Shown here piece after piece: positions 7,432 through 17,119 of a stretch of DNA of 64,000 bases. A program made the translations under genes and the position numbers. Source of the DNA: Streptomyces dangxiongensis (GTDB taxonomy: Bacteria; Actinomycetota; Actinomycetes; Streptomycetales; Streptomycetaceae). The notes beneath the pieces were generated by a model. The model was not told where the DNA came from, made no database searches, and was given only the letters and a program-made list of their open reading frames with translations. Numbering within the stretch: position 1 is the stretch's first letter; each line of letters opens with the position of its first letter. The DNA is taken from the NCBI RefSeq assembly GCF_003675325.1, contig NZ_CP033073.1:3596001-3660000 (forward strand), given 5' to 3'.

Positions 7432-10263
7432 TCAGCCGTCCGTGCCGGGAGCCGCCGCCCCGGAGACCGTCGCCTTCTTGGCGGTGGTCTTCTTGGCGGT
7501 CGTCTTCTTCGTGGCCGCCGTCGTCTTCTTCGCGGCCGTCTTCTTGGCCGCGGTCTTCTTCGCCGGGGCCGTCTTCTTGGCCGTCGCCTTCTTCGCGGTC
7601 TTCTTGGCGGGGGCCTTCGCGCGCTTCTCGGCGAGCAGCTCGAAACCACGCTCAGGGGTGATGGCCTCGACGCTGTCGTCGGAGCGGAGGGTCGCGTTGG
7701 TCTCGCCGTCGGTGACGTACGGACCGAAGCGGCCGTCCTTGACCACGACCGGCTTGCCGGAGACCGGGTCCTCGCCCAGCTCCTTCAGCGGCGGCTTGGC
7801 CGCGGCCCGGCCGCGCTGCTTGGGCTGGGCGTAGATCGCCTGCGCCTCTTCCAGCGTGATCGTGAACAACTGGTCCTCGGTCTGGAGCGAGCGCGAGTCC
7901 GTGCCCTTCTTCAGGTACGGGCCGTAGCGTCCGTTCTGCGCGGTGATCTCCACGCCGTCGGCGTCGGTGCCGACGACCCGCGGCAGGGACATCAGCCGCA
8001 GCGCGTCATCGAGCGTCACCGTGTCGAGCGCCATGGACTTGAAGAGGGACGCCGTGCGCGGCTTGACCGCGTTCTTGCCGGTCTTCGGGGTGCCCTCGGG
8101 GAGGACCTCCGTGACGTACGGGCCGTAGCGGCCGTCCTTGGCGACGATCGTGTGGCCGGTGGCCGGGTCGGTGCCCAGTTCGAAGTCGCCGCTGGGCTTG
8201 GCCAGCAGTTCCTCGGCCAGTTCGACGGTCAGCTCGTCCGGCGCCAGGTCGTCCTGGATGTCGGCGCGCTGGTGCTGCTCGGTGTCCTTCTCGCCGCGCT
8301 CGATGTAGGGGCCGTAGCGGCCGACGCGGAGCACGATGTCGTTGCCCACCGGGAACGACGACACCTCGCGGGCGTCGATCGCGCCCAGGTCGGTCACCAG
8401 TTCCTTGAGGCCGCCGAGGTGGTCGCCGTCGCCGTTGCCGGCGTCCGCGGCGACGGCCGTGACGTTGCCCTCGCCGAAGTAGAAGCGCTTGAGCCACGGC
8501 ACGGCCTGGGCCTCGCCGCGCGCGATGCGGTCGAGGTCGTCCTCCATCCTGGCGGTGAAGTCGTAGTCGACGAGGCGGCCGAAGTGCTTCTCCAGGAGGT
8601 TGACCACGGCGAAGGACAGGAAGGACGGCACGAGGGCCGTGCCCTTCTTGAAGACGTAGCCGCGGTCGAGGATCGTGCCGATGATCGACGCGTACGTCGA
8701 CGGGCGGCCGATCTCGCGCTCTTCCAGCTCCTTGACCAGGGAGGCCTCGGTGTAGCGGGCCGGGGCCTTGGTGGCGTGCCCGTCGACCGTGATCTCCTCG
8801 GCGGACAGCGCGTCGCCCTCGGTGACCTGCGGCAGCCGGCGCTCGCGGTCGTCCAGCTCGGCGTTCGGGTCGTCGGCACCCTCGACATAGGCCTTCAGGA
8901 AGCCGTGGAAGGTGATCGTCTTGCCGGAGGCGTTGAACTCGACGTCCCGGCCGTCGGCGGCGGTGCCGCCGATCTTGACGGTCACGCTGTTGCCGGTCGC
9001 GTCCTTCATCTGGGAGGCGACGGTCCGCTTCCAGATCAGCTCGTAGAGCCGGAACTGGTCGCCGGTGAGGCCGGCCTCCGCGGGCGTGCGGAAACGATCA
9101 CCCGACGGACGGATCGCCTCGTGCGCCTCCTGCGCGTTCTTCACCTTCGCGGCGTAGGTGCGCGGCTGCGGGGGGAGGTAGTCGGCGCCGTACAACTGGG
9201 TGACCTGCGCGCGGGCGGCTTTGACCGCCGTGTCGCTCAGCGTCGTGGAGTCCGTACGCATGTACGTGATGTAGCCGTTCTCGTACAGCTTCTGCGCGAT
9301 CTGCATCGTCGCCTTCGCGCCGAAACCGAGCTTGCGGCTCGCCTCCTGCTGGAGCGTCGTCGTACGGAACGGGGCGTACGGCGAGCGGCGGTACGGCTTG
9401 GACTCGACGGACCGCACGGAGAAACGGGTGTTCTCCAGGGCGACGGCGAGGGCGCGGGCGTTCGCCTCGTCGAGGTGGAGGGTGTTCGCGCTCTTGATCT
9501 GTCCCAGGGAGTCGAAGTCGCGCCCCTGCGCGACCCGCCTGCCGTCGACGGTCTGGAGGCGGGCGACCAGCGTCGCCGGGTCCGACGGATCGCCCGCGCG
9601 GCCGGTGCCGAAGGTGCCCGTCAGGTCCCAGTACTCGGCGGAACGGAACGCGATGCGCTCGCGTTCCCGCTCCACCACGAGGCGGGTCGCGACGGACTGG
9701 ACGCGGCCGGCCGACAGCCGCGGCATGACCTTCTTCCACAGGACCGGCGAGACCTCGTAGCCGTAGAGGCGGTCGAGGATGCGGCGGGTCTCCTGGGCGT
9801 CGACCAGCTTCTGGTTGAGCTGGCGCGGGTTGGCGACGGCCTCGCGGATCGCTTCCTTGGTGATCTCGTGGAAGACCATCCGCTTGACGGGGATCTTGGG
9901 CTTGAGGACCTCCTGGAGGTGCCAGGCGATCGCCTCGCCCTCCCGGTCCTCATCGGTGGCGAGGAACAGCTCGTCGGAGTCCTTCAGCAGGTCCTTGAGC
10001 TTCTTGACCTGCGCCTTCTTGTCGGCGTTGACCACATAGATCGGCTGGAAGTCATGGTCGACGTCCACACCGAGGCGGCGGACCTCACCGGTGTACTTCT
10101 CGGGCACCTCGGCGGCGCCGTTGGGGAGGTCGCGGATGTGCCCGACGCTCGCTTCGACGACGTAGCCGGGGCCGAGGTAGCCCTTGATCGTCTTCGCCTT
10201 GGCAGGCGACTCGACGATGACGAGTCGGCGGCCGCCCTGTGCGGTCTCGCTGGTCGGGGACAA
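7432..10263 (-). CDS. topA: DNA topoisomerase I with a Lys/Ala/Thr-rich C-terminal tail
   Basis: The 943-residue protein starts with the TOPRIM region (RLVIVESPAKAKTIKGYLG, then FLATDEDREGEAIAWHL, the acidic DxDxE triad) and has the active-site Tyr in YITYMRTDSTTLSD (about residue 335). It relaxes negative supercoils by transient single-strand cleavage. The C-terminal part holds repeated modules of the form GRYGPY (V/L/I) instead of zinc fingers, followed by about 60 residues of KKTAAKKT repeats. Such basic tails are typical of actinobacterial TopA and aid processivity. The ATG at 10263 gives a standard N-terminus. The gene stands alone on the minus strand between terminators. Confidence 0.97.
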   Translation of the reverse strand: MSPTSETAQGGRRLVIVESPAKAKTIKGYLGPGYVVEASVGHIRDLPNGAAEVPEKYTGEVRRLGVDVDHDFQPIYVVNADKKAQVKKLKDLLKDSDELFLATDEDREGEAIAWHLQEVLKPKIPVKRMVFHEITKEAIREAVANPRQLNQKLVDAQETRRILDRLYGYEVSPVLWKKVMPRLSAGRVQSVATRLVVERERERIAFRSAEYWDLTGTFGTGRAGDPSDPATLVARLQTVDGRRVAQGRDFDSLGQIKSANTLHLDEANARALAVALENTRFSVRSVESKPYRRSPYAPFRTTTLQQEASRKLGFGAKATMQIAQKLYENGYITYMRTDSTTLSDTAVKAARAQVTQLYGADYLPPQPRTYAAKVKNAQEAHEAIRPSGDRFRTPAEAGLTGDQFRLYELIWKRTVASQMKDATGNSVTVKIGGTAADGRDVEFNASGKTITFHGFLKAYVEGADDPNAELDDRERRLPQVTEGDALSAEEITVDGHATKAPARYTEASLVKELEEREIGRPSTYASIIGTILDRGYVFKKGTALVPSFLSFAVVNLLEKHFGRLVDYDFTARMEDDLDRIARGEAQAVPWLKRFYFGEGNVTAVAADAGNGDGDHLGGLKELVTDLGAIDAREVSSFPVGNDIVLRVGRYGPYIERGEKDTEQHQRADIQDDLAPDELTVELAEELLAKPSGDFELGTDPATGHTIVAKDGRYGPYVTEVLPEGTPKTGKNAVKPRTASLFKSMALDTVTLDDALRLMSLPRVVGTDADGVEITAQNGRYGPYLKKGTDSRSLQTEDQLFTITLEEAQAIYAQPKQRGRAAAKPPLKELGEDPVSGKPVVVKDGRFGPYVTDGETNATLRSDDSVEAITPERGFELLAEKRAKAPAKKTAKKATAKKTAPAKKTAAKKTAAKKTTAATKKTTAKKTTAKKATVSGAAAPGTDG

Positions 10264-10518
10264 CTTCGCTCTTCTCTCCGGTCGACGCTGGGGCCTCCCC
10301 AGGCGTTCGTCCCGGGGGCACGGCGTACTGCTGGTCGTGTGACGCTGCGGAGTGTGACGCTACATCCCGCCCCCGTGTCAAACGGGAAAAGCTCACAACG
10401 GCCACTCGAACGGTAACCCGACTACCGCCATTCCTGCCGCCCGGACCGCCTGGCAGATCCCGCCCCCTGTCCGGAGCGTGATGCTCCCCTCACCCGGTGG
10501 ACACGGCGCCGCCCTGTG

Positions 10519-10716
10519 TCAGAGGCGGGTCAGGCAGTACACGCCGAGGGCCAGCGCCACCGTCCCGGCCACGCTCGCGAGGGTGGCCGATGCGACCCGG
10601 CTCACACCGTCGGCCACCGGTTCCCGGCGCCGCAGACGGGTCCCGGTCCAGGCCAGCAGACCGGCTCCGAACAGGGCGAACACCATTGCGGCGAAGATCG
10701 CCGGCCCGCTCTCCAT
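10519..10716 (-). CDS. Small membrane protein, 65 residues, unknown function
   Basis: Starting at ATG 10716, the protein has two hydrophobic segments (IFAAMVFALFGAGLLAW and TLASVAGTVALALGVY) separated by a short basic loop (TRLRRREP), so both termini are likely on the same side of the membrane. It lies between topA and the methyltransferase on the same strand, a position where I recall a short conserved membrane protein in other Streptomyces. An AGGTGGG-like stretch precedes the start. No catalytic motif is visible. Confidence 0.65.
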   Translation of the reverse strand: MESGPAIFAAMVFALFGAGLLAWTGTRLRRREPVADGVSRVASATLASVAGTVALALGVYCLTRL

Positions 10717-10976
10717 GCCCCGCCCACCTCTTCCGCGCCGCCCGGCCCTGCCCAGCGCCGGGAGGGTGGCACGCGCGGGAGACGGACAGGCGACACCGGG
10801 GTGAACGGAAGACCGACGAGCCACCGGATGTGCGTTCGGACACGTCGCCCCGGAATCCGGCACCCGTATTTTTCCGGCCCTTTTTCCCTCACGGTCCGGC
10901 CGGCCTCCCGGCGGCACCTCCACGTGGCCCGTGCCACCGGCATACGACGCCGCGCGCGCCCGCTCGGGACACGGCC

Positions 10977-11008
10977 CGCCCGTGCCCACGGCAGCGCGGG
11001 CACGGGCG
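10977..11008 (-). terminator. GC-rich hairpin in the gene-free stretch 10717-11119
   Basis: Perfect 11-bp arms (CGCCCGTGCCC and GGGCACGGGCG) surround a 10-nt loop about 110 bp past the methyltransferase stop; no T run follows. The rest of this 400-bp gap is GC-rich with no supported gene. Confidence 0.4.
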
Positions 11009-11119
11009 TACGGCACCTGCCCGGCGCCGGCTCGCCGGGGCCCGCTCGCCCCGCCTGGCGCGCGCCTGCTCACCTGCCCGCGCGCGCCCCGGTCGGACTC
11101 GCTCCCCGCGTGCGCCCGC

Positions 11120-12640
11120 TCAGCGCACCGGCTCCAGGAAGCCCTGCTCCACCAGCAACCTGATCTGCGCCGGCGTCCGGTCGCGGAGCACCACCGGGTC
11201 ATCGCCGACGAGCTGCGCGATGGCGTCCAGGATGCGGCCGGCGCTCAGCGTGCCGTCGCACACGCCCGCGAACCCGGCACCGACCGTGTCCACCTTGGTC
11301 GCCCGGCGCATCCCGCGGTGCTGACGCAGCACCACATGCTCCGGGTCCTCGGCACCGGGCAGCCCGACCTGCTCCTGGACCACCTCGACGGCGAGCCGGA
11401 AGTGGCTGTCCAACAGCGCCGCGTCATCGTGCGCCCGGAGATAGTCGAGGCGCTCGAAGTGCGCCCGGATCGCCTCACCGAGGGGCTGCTCGACCGGGTG
11501 CGGCCACTCCTCCACGGTGACGGACGGCTCGGCGGCCCCGGTGCGGCGCAGAGTGATCCAGCCGAAGCCGACCGCCCTGACCTTGCGCGCCTCGAACTCG
11601 TCGAGCCATGCGTCGTACCGCGTCTGGTACTCCGCCGGGTCCGCGCGGTGGTCACCGGCGTCCCGCAGCCACAGCTCGGCGTACTGCGTGATGTCCTGCA
11701 CCTCGCGCTGCACGATCCAGGCGTCGCACCCGCGCGGCACCCACGACCTGAGCCTGTCCTGCCAGTCCTCCCCCGCCACGTGCTGCCAGTTCGCGAGGAA
11801 CTGCGCGAACCCGCCCTCGGTCAGCCGTTCCCCCGCCTGCTGAACGAGCGAGCGGCACAGATCGTCCCCGCCCATGCCGCCGTCCCGGTAGGTCAGCCGG
11901 GCGCCGGGGGAGATCACGAACGGCGGGTTGGACACGATCAGGTCGAACGTCTCGTCGTCCCGGACCGGTGCGAACAGCGAACCCTCGCGGAGGTCGGCGG
12001 CGGGCGCCCCGGAGAGCGCCAGCGTGAGCGCCGTGATGTGCAGCGCGCGCGGGTTGAGATCGGTCGCCGTCACGCGCGTGGCGTGCTGGGCGGCGTGCAG
12101 CGCCTGGATACCGGAGCCGGTGCCGAGATCCAGGGCGGAGGCGACGGGCGTGCGGACGGTGATACCGGCGAGGGTCGTGGAGGCGCCGCCGACGCCCAGG
12201 ACGACCCCCTCGTCGCGCTGCCCGATGCCACCCGCGCCGCCGACCGCGCACCCCAGGTCGGAGACGATGAACCAGTCCTCGCCGCCGGGGCCGCCGTACG
12301 GCCGTACGTCCACGGTGGCCGCCACCTCGTCGCCGCCCACGCGCGTGAGCCACCCGGCTGCCAGCGCCTCCCCGGCCGGCAGGATCGCCGCCACGCGCGC
12401 GTGGGGCACCGGCTGCTGGAGCAGGAACAGCCGTACGAGCGTTTCCAGCGGCGTGTCGCCGCGGGTCGCCCTGAGGGCGGGCACGGTCTCGCTGCGGGCC
12501 AGCGCCGCGTAGGCGGGGGCGCCGAGCAGGTCGAGCAGCCCGTCGGCGGTGAAGGAGGCGGCCAGCAGGGCGTCCCGCAGGCGCGCGGCGATGTCGGGCC
12601 GGTCGGAAGCGGGCAGGGGAGCGAGTCCGGAGTCAGTCAC
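11120..12640 (-). CDS. Class I SAM-dependent methyltransferase (PrmC/HemK-like core)
   Basis: The 506-residue protein has the SAM-binding motif ALDLGTGSGIQALHAA (about residue 170), the acidic TATDLNPRAL, and FDLIVSNPPFV (about residue 233), the NPP(F/Y) motif of enzymes that methylate the amide N of Gln or the exocyclic N of bases. About 150 residues before the core form an actinobacterial N-terminal domain, and about 200 follow it. Likely substrates are a protein or RNA/DNA amine; the sequence does not decide. It starts at ATG 12640, and a lipoprotein gene lies 60 bp upstream on the same strand, so the two could be co-transcribed. Confidence 0.85.
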   Translation of the reverse strand: MTDSGLAPLPASDRPDIAARLRDALLAASFTADGLLDLLGAPAYAALARSETVPALRATRGDTPLETLVRLFLLQQPVPHARVAAILPAGEALAAGWLTRVGGDEVAATVDVRPYGGPGGEDWFIVSDLGCAVGGAGGIGQRDEGVVLGVGGASTTLAGITVRTPVASALDLGTGSGIQALHAAQHATRVTATDLNPRALHITALTLALSGAPAADLREGSLFAPVRDDETFDLIVSNPPFVISPGARLTYRDGGMGGDDLCRSLVQQAGERLTEGGFAQFLANWQHVAGEDWQDRLRSWVPRGCDAWIVQREVQDITQYAELWLRDAGDHRADPAEYQTRYDAWLDEFEARKVRAVGFGWITLRRTGAAEPSVTVEEWPHPVEQPLGEAIRAHFERLDYLRAHDDAALLDSHFRLAVEVVQEQVGLPGAEDPEHVVLRQHRGMRRATKVDTVGAGFAGVCDGTLSAGRILDAIAQLVGDDPVVLRDRTPAQIRLLVEQGFLEPVR

Positions 12641-12700
12641 GTCCCCATTGTGGCCCGGGGCGGCTGCCCGGCCAGTTGCCGCGCGGACCGGCCGCCGGCG

Positions 12701-13321
12701 TCAGCCGGCCGTCCCCCGCGGCGTCGCCCCGGCCTTCCCGGACGCCGCCGGGACCTTGCAGCTAGGCTGCTCGGCCATCGCCGCCTTGACATCGCCCTGC
12801 TCCAGCCGCTTCAGCGCCTGGGTACCGCTGTTGCTCTGCTTGCCGACGTCTTCGGCCTGGGCGGCGGCGACGTCCTTGAGGCCCTTGGCGAACTTGCCCT
12901 GGTCCTTGGTGTCGAGCCCGTCGACCTTCTTCTTCAGGTCGACGTACGACGAGGACAGGCCGTCCAGGGTCTTGGCGGCGTCCTGCTGCCGCTTGGCGCC
13001 GTCGTCGATCCCGGGGGGCGCTCCGGCGTGACCGAGAGCGTCGGCGAGGGCCTTGTAGCCGTCGGCCAGGTCCTGGAAGGCCTGTGCGTAAGTCTTCTGG
13101 GCGCTCTTCGGCGGGAGGTTGCTGTCCGTGGCGATGGACGCGATCGACGCGTTGGCCGACCTGATCTTGGCATCCTGCGCGGGTACCGCGTCGCACACCT
13201 TCTTGGCCCAGGCGACCAGCTTCGGATCGGGCCCCTTGTCGTCGCCGCTGCTGCTGCAACCCGACAGTGCCACTACCAGTACCGCACCGCCGGACAGTGC
13301 GGCCGCGAGCTTCTTGTTCAC
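12701..13321 (-). CDS. Small secreted lipoprotein of unknown function
   Basis: The 206-residue protein starts at GTG 13321, preceded by GGAAGGGA at a normal spacing. Residues MNKKLAAALSGGAVLVVALSGC form a signal peptide with lipobox LSGC. The mature part is mostly helical, with alternating Ala, Lys, Asp and Gln (ALADALGHAG, KDVAAAQAEDVGKQ), and ends AGATPRGTAG. No enzymatic motif is visible; two Cys in the mature part (VCDAVPA, PSCKVP) could pair. It lies between hppA and the methyltransferase on the same strand. An ATG 18 bp upstream is possible but fits the ribosome binding site less well. Confidence 0.75.
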   Translation of the reverse strand: MNKKLAAALSGGAVLVVALSGCSSSGDDKGPDPKLVAWAKKVCDAVPAQDAKIRSANASIASIATDSNLPPKSAQKTYAQAFQDLADGYKALADALGHAGAPPGIDDGAKRQQDAAKTLDGLSSSYVDLKKKVDGLDTKDQGKFAKGLKDVAAAQAEDVGKQSNSGTQALKRLEQGDVKAAMAEQPSCKVPAASGKAGATPRGTAG

Positions 13322-13505
13322 CGGATCGGTCCCTTCCATGGCTCTCGGCCCCCGGAATCTACACGGCGGACGGCGGCCCTCCCTCAACCGGACGGACCCT
13401 GCACAGGCTTTTGTGACTATTCGCACCGTGGGAGAGAAGGCTCACGGCGTACGCGGGCGGACGGGAGGAAGCCGCCCGGCGACGCGTACGCGGGCGCACA
13501 CGAAG

Positions 13506-13545
13506 CGGGCGGGCGGCGCGTCAGGACGCGTCACCCGCCCGCCCG
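13506..13545 (-). terminator. Hairpin terminator downstream of hppA
   Basis: A long imperfect GC-rich inverted repeat (CGGGCGGGCGG with CGCGTC, and GACGCG with CCCGCCCGCCCG) begins 23 bp beyond the hppA stop on the minus strand. Confidence 0.6.
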
Positions 13546-13567
13546 TTGACCAGGCTTTCCCGGCGGT

Positions 13568-15973
13568 CTACGAAACCACGGCCGCGTCCGGTGAGTTGGC
13601 GGCCCGCCCGGTGTCCTCCTCGTCGCCGACGGCGATCCCGCGCCGCTTGGAGATGTAGACCGCGACGACGATCACCAGCAGGGCGAGGACCGCGACCGCG
13701 ATCCGCACACCGAGGTTCCGGTCGTCGCCGTAGGAGAACCTGATCACCGCCGGCGCGATGAGCAACGACACCAGGTTCATGACCTTCAGCAGGGGATTGA
13801 TCGCCGGACCGGCGGTGTCCTTGAAGGGGTCACCGACCGTGTCGCCGATCACCGTGGCCGCGTGGGCGTCGCTGCCCTTGCCGCCGTGGTGACCGTCCTC
13901 CACCAGCTTCTTGGCGTTGTCCCAGGCGCCGCCGGAGTTGGCGAGGAACACCGCCATCAGCGTGCCCGCGCCGATCGCGCCGGCGAGGTAGGCGCCGAGC
14001 GCGCCGACACCGAGCGTGAACCCGATGAAGATCGGCGCCATGACGGCGAGCAGACCGGGGGTGGCCAGCTCCCGCAGCGCGTCCTTGGTACAGATGTCGA
14101 CGACCCGTCCGTACTCGGGCTTCTCGGTGTAGTCCATGATCCCGGGGTGCTCGCGGAACTGCCGCCGCACCTCGAACACCACCGACCCCGCCGACCGCGA
14201 CACCGCGTTGATGGCCAGTCCCGAGAAGAGGAAGACGACCGCGGCGCCCGCGATGAGCCCGACGAGGTTGTTGGGCTGCGAGATGTCCATCGACAGGGTC
14301 AGCGGCGAGCCCGGCCCGCTGAGCGTCGCGCCGACGTCCCGCACGTTGGTGGTGATCGCGTCGCGGTACGACCCGAACAGCGCCGACGCGGCGAGGACGG
14401 CGGTGGCGATGGCGATGCCCTTGGTGATGGCCTTGGTGGTGTTGCCGACCGCGTCCAGGTTGGTGAGCACCTGGGCGCCCGCACCCTGGACGTCGCCGGA
14501 CATCTCGGCGATGCCCTGCGCGTTGTCGGAGACCGGCCCGAACGTGTCCATGGCGACGATCACGCCGACCGTGGTGAGCAGTCCGGTGCCGGCCAGCGCC
14601 ACCGCGAACAACGCCAGCATGATCGACGTACCGCCGAGCAGGAACGCGCCGTACACGCCGAGGCCGATGAGCAGCGCGGTGTAGACGGCCGATTCCAGGC
14701 CCAGCGAGATACCGGCGAGGACGACGGTGGCCGGACCGGTGAGGGAGGTCTTGCCGACGTCCCGCACCGGGCGGCGGTTGGTCTCGGTGAAGTAGCCGGT
14801 CAGTTGCTGGATGACGGCGGCGAGCAGGATGCCGATGGCCACCGCGACCAGCGCGAGGATCCGCGGATCGCCGCTCTTGCCCCTGATCGCCGCGTCGGTG
14901 ACGCCGTCCAGGTCGGCGTACCGCCCCGGCAGGTAGACGAAGACGGCGACCGCGACCAGCACGAGGGAGATCGCCGCGGAGACGAAGAAGCCGCGGTTGA
15001 TCGCCGTCATGCCGCTGCGGTCGGCGCGCCGCGGGGCGACCGCGAAGATGCCGGCCATCGCGGTGAGCACGCCGATGGCGGGCACCAGCAGCGGGAAGGC
15101 CAGCCCGGAGTCGCCGAAGGCGGCCTTGCCGAGGATCAGCGCGGCCACCAGGGTGACGGCGTACGACTCGAACAGGTCGGCCGCCATGCCCGCGCAGTCG
15201 CCGACGTTGTCGCCCACGTTGTCGGCGATCGTCGCGGCATTGCGCGGGTCGTCCTCCGGAATGCCCTGCTCGACCTTGCCGACCAGGTCGGCGCCGACGT
15301 CGGCGGCCTTGGTGAAGATGCCGCCGCCCACCCGCATGAACATCGCGATCAGGGCGGCGCCGAGGCCGAAGCCCTCCAGCACCTTCGGCGCGTCGGCCGC
15401 GTACACCAGCACCACACAGGACGCGCCCAGCAGGCCGAGTCCCACCGTGAACATGCCGACGACGCCGCCCGTGCGAAACGCGATCTTCATCGCGGTGTGC
15501 GAGACGGTGGTGAGATCCTTTTCCGGTTCGCCTTCCGCCGGGGTGGCTTCCCGGGCCGCCGCGGCGACCCGCACATTGCTGCGCACGGCGAGCCACATGC
15601 CGATATAGCCGGTGGTCGCCGAGAAAACCGCTCCGATCAAGAAGAACACCGAGCGTCCGGCACGCTGATTCCAGTCGTCCGCGGGCAGCAGCATGAGCAG
15701 GAAGAAGACGACGACGGCGAATGCGCCGAGTGTGCGCAACTGCCGGGCGAGATACGCCTTGGCGCCTTCCTGGACCGCCTCGGCGATCCGTTTCATGCCC
15801 TCGGTGCCCTCGCCGGCCGCCAGCACCTGGCGCACCAGGACCCCGGCGACCGCCAGCGCGGCCAGGGCGACCGCCGCGATGACGGCCACGAGGATCCGGT
15901 TGTCGTCGGTCAGGACCGCAGCCGCGAGGGATGTCGGGTGACCCAACTGTCGTGAGGTGGAAAGCCCCGCCAT
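13568..15973 (-). CDS. hppA: Membrane-bound proton-translocating pyrophosphatase
   Basis: The 801-residue protein has about 16 hydrophobic segments and the pyrophosphate-binding signatures DVGADLVGKVE and DNVGDNVGDCAGMAADLFESY, plus a late DTVGDPFKDTAGPA with paired acidic residues. These identify the M-PPase family, which couples PPi hydrolysis to H+ export across the cytoplasmic membrane. An Ala in the GAGAQVL/ATAVLA region versus Lys decides K+ dependence in this family; I did not place that residue with certainty. It starts at ATG 15973. About 260 bp of AT-richer DNA upstream probably holds its promoter. Confidence 0.97.
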   Translation of the reverse strand: MAGLSTSRQLGHPTSLAAAVLTDDNRILVAVIAAVALAALAVAGVLVRQVLAAGEGTEGMKRIAEAVQEGAKAYLARQLRTLGAFAVVVFFLLMLLPADDWNQRAGRSVFFLIGAVFSATTGYIGMWLAVRSNVRVAAAAREATPAEGEPEKDLTTVSHTAMKIAFRTGGVVGMFTVGLGLLGASCVVLVYAADAPKVLEGFGLGAALIAMFMRVGGGIFTKAADVGADLVGKVEQGIPEDDPRNAATIADNVGDNVGDCAGMAADLFESYAVTLVAALILGKAAFGDSGLAFPLLVPAIGVLTAMAGIFAVAPRRADRSGMTAINRGFFVSAAISLVLVAVAVFVYLPGRYADLDGVTDAAIRGKSGDPRILALVAVAIGILLAAVIQQLTGYFTETNRRPVRDVGKTSLTGPATVVLAGISLGLESAVYTALLIGLGVYGAFLLGGTSIMLALFAVALAGTGLLTTVGVIVAMDTFGPVSDNAQGIAEMSGDVQGAGAQVLTNLDAVGNTTKAITKGIAIATAVLAASALFGSYRDAITTNVRDVGATLSGPGSPLTLSMDISQPNNLVGLIAGAAVVFLFSGLAINAVSRSAGSVVFEVRRQFREHPGIMDYTEKPEYGRVVDICTKDALRELATPGLLAVMAPIFIGFTLGVGALGAYLAGAIGAGTLMAVFLANSGGAWDNAKKLVEDGHHGGKGSDAHAATVIGDTVGDPFKDTAGPAINPLLKVMNLVSLLIAPAVIRFSYGDDRNLGVRIAVAVLALLVIVVAVYISKRRGIAVGDEEDTGRAANSPDAAVVS

Positions 15974-16232
15974 TCGTCCTCCTTGACGCTTGGGCTGAGC
16001 TCAAGATGTGGACGGATTGTAGGTACCCCCGAGTGAACTAGACAGGGGACGGTAAACGGAATCGGCCGCCTTGTACCGTCCACAATGATCGAGTCGACGG
16101 CCGATGGCACGTCGTGCTGGTCCGAAAGAGGTAATGCCCCGAAAGCATTGTCGGCCCTATGGCCTATTGATCAAGCCATCCGGCCATTGATCGTGAATTC
16201 CTTCACGAATTCCCGTGCGGTGCCGAAAAACG
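15974..16232 (-). promoter_or_regulatory. AT-richer hppA upstream region with short repeats
   Basis: This 259-bp stretch lies between hppA and the terminator of the anti-sigma gene. It is clearly less GC-rich than its surroundings and holds two ATTGATC copies and a doubled GAATTC (GAATTCCTTCACGAATTC). It should contain the hppA promoter, but I cannot name -10/-35 boxes with confidence. Confidence 0.4.
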
Positions 16233-16263
16233 CGCAAGGGCCCTGCTCGGCAGGGCCCTTGCG
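16233..16263 (-). terminator. Strong rho-independent terminator of the bldG/anti-sigma unit
   Basis: A perfect 14-bp stem (CGCAAGGGCCCTGC) with a TCG loop is followed on the minus strand by GTTTTT. It lies 27 bp beyond the anti-sigma factor stop. Confidence 0.9.
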
Positions 16264-16289
16264 AGGAGTGTGCGACGGCTCGGAACGGC

Positions 16290-16724
16290 TCAGAGGAGCA
16301 CTGTGGCCGGCGGTGCGGTCGGCCAGGTCATCCGGATCAGGCCGCCGTTGTGGCCGGTGGAGACCTCCACGTCGTCGACGAGACCGCTGATGACCGCGAG
16401 GCCCATCTCGTCCTCTTCGATCTCCGTGTCGCCGTCCGGCGTGTCGCCGGGCGTGTCGCCGCCCGGCACGGCGTGCGGGGCTTCGTCGCCGACCTCGATG
16501 GAGAACTGTTTCTCGTCCTCGATCAGCGCCACCTTCACCGGTGCCGTGACGCCGCTGTTCTGGTGCAGTCCGACGGCGCGGGAGCACGCCTCGCCCACGG
16601 CGAGCCGTACCTCGTCCAGGACGGCCTCGTCCACCCCGGCCCTGCGCGCCACCGCTGCCGCCACCAGCCGGGCGGTCCGGACATGCTCGGGCAGCGCGCT
16701 GAAGCGGAGTTCGACGGTGGCCAT
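16290..16724 (-). CDS. RsbW/SpoIIAB-like anti-sigma factor (ATP-binding), BldG partner
   Basis: This 144-residue protein has the GHKL kinase fold of anti-sigma factors: RLAVGEACSRAV (N-box helix, with Ser where an Asn is usual) and EEDEMGLAVISGLVDDVEV (G1 box and following helix). Such proteins bind a sigma factor and phosphorylate their antagonist. It lies just downstream of bldG on the same strand, as SCO3548 does in S. coelicolor, where BldG and the SCO3548 product are reported to act antagonistically in development and antibiotic production. An acidic insert with GDTPGDTPDGDTE (about residues 88-100) lies between the boxes. A 395-bp gap separates it from bldG, so it may also have its own promoter. 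Confidence 0.9.
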   Translation of the reverse strand: MATVELRFSALPEHVRTARLVAAAVARRAGVDEAVLDEVRLAVGEACSRAVGLHQNSGVTAPVKVALIEDEKQFSIEVGDEAPHAVPGGDTPGDTPDGDTEIEEDEMGLAVISGLVDDVEVSTGHNGGLIRMTWPTAPPATVLL

Positions 16725-17119
16725 ACATCCCCCTCGCGACTACGGGCGTGCGGTCGGGGGCGGGACCGCCTGGGGCCCGCACCCCCTGGTGTACTTCTGT
16801 GTGCCGGACCGTTTCACCGGCCCGGACCCGGACGGCTCACGAACCGGAACCGGGCGTGTCACGGGACGCGGCACAGCCCGGAGCCTCCGGGTCACGGCCC
16901 GGGCCGACCGGAGCCACGACGCCGACCCGGACGGGTCACCACCCGCGGACCGGGCCGGTTCGCAGTACGCGGCCCGGACCGGGTCATGACCGACAGACGG
17001 GACCGGTCACGGCCCGGAGCGGGACCGCTCACCGGCCGGCCTCGGACAGGTCACGGCCCGGACGGGACCGGCCGGCGGCAGACCCCGGCAGGGGCCCGGC
17101 GCCGACGGCCGGTCCGACT
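16725..17119. repeat. 395-bp spacer between bldG and the anti-sigma gene, built of degenerate repeats
   Basis: No gene is visible. The sequence is a patchwork of imperfect copies of a unit like GGTCACGGCCCGG(A/G), for example near 16890, 17008 and 17051, interspersed with GACCGG(G/A) and CCGGACCGGG variants. These can form many alternative hairpins in a bldG read-through transcript. Confidence 0.5.
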
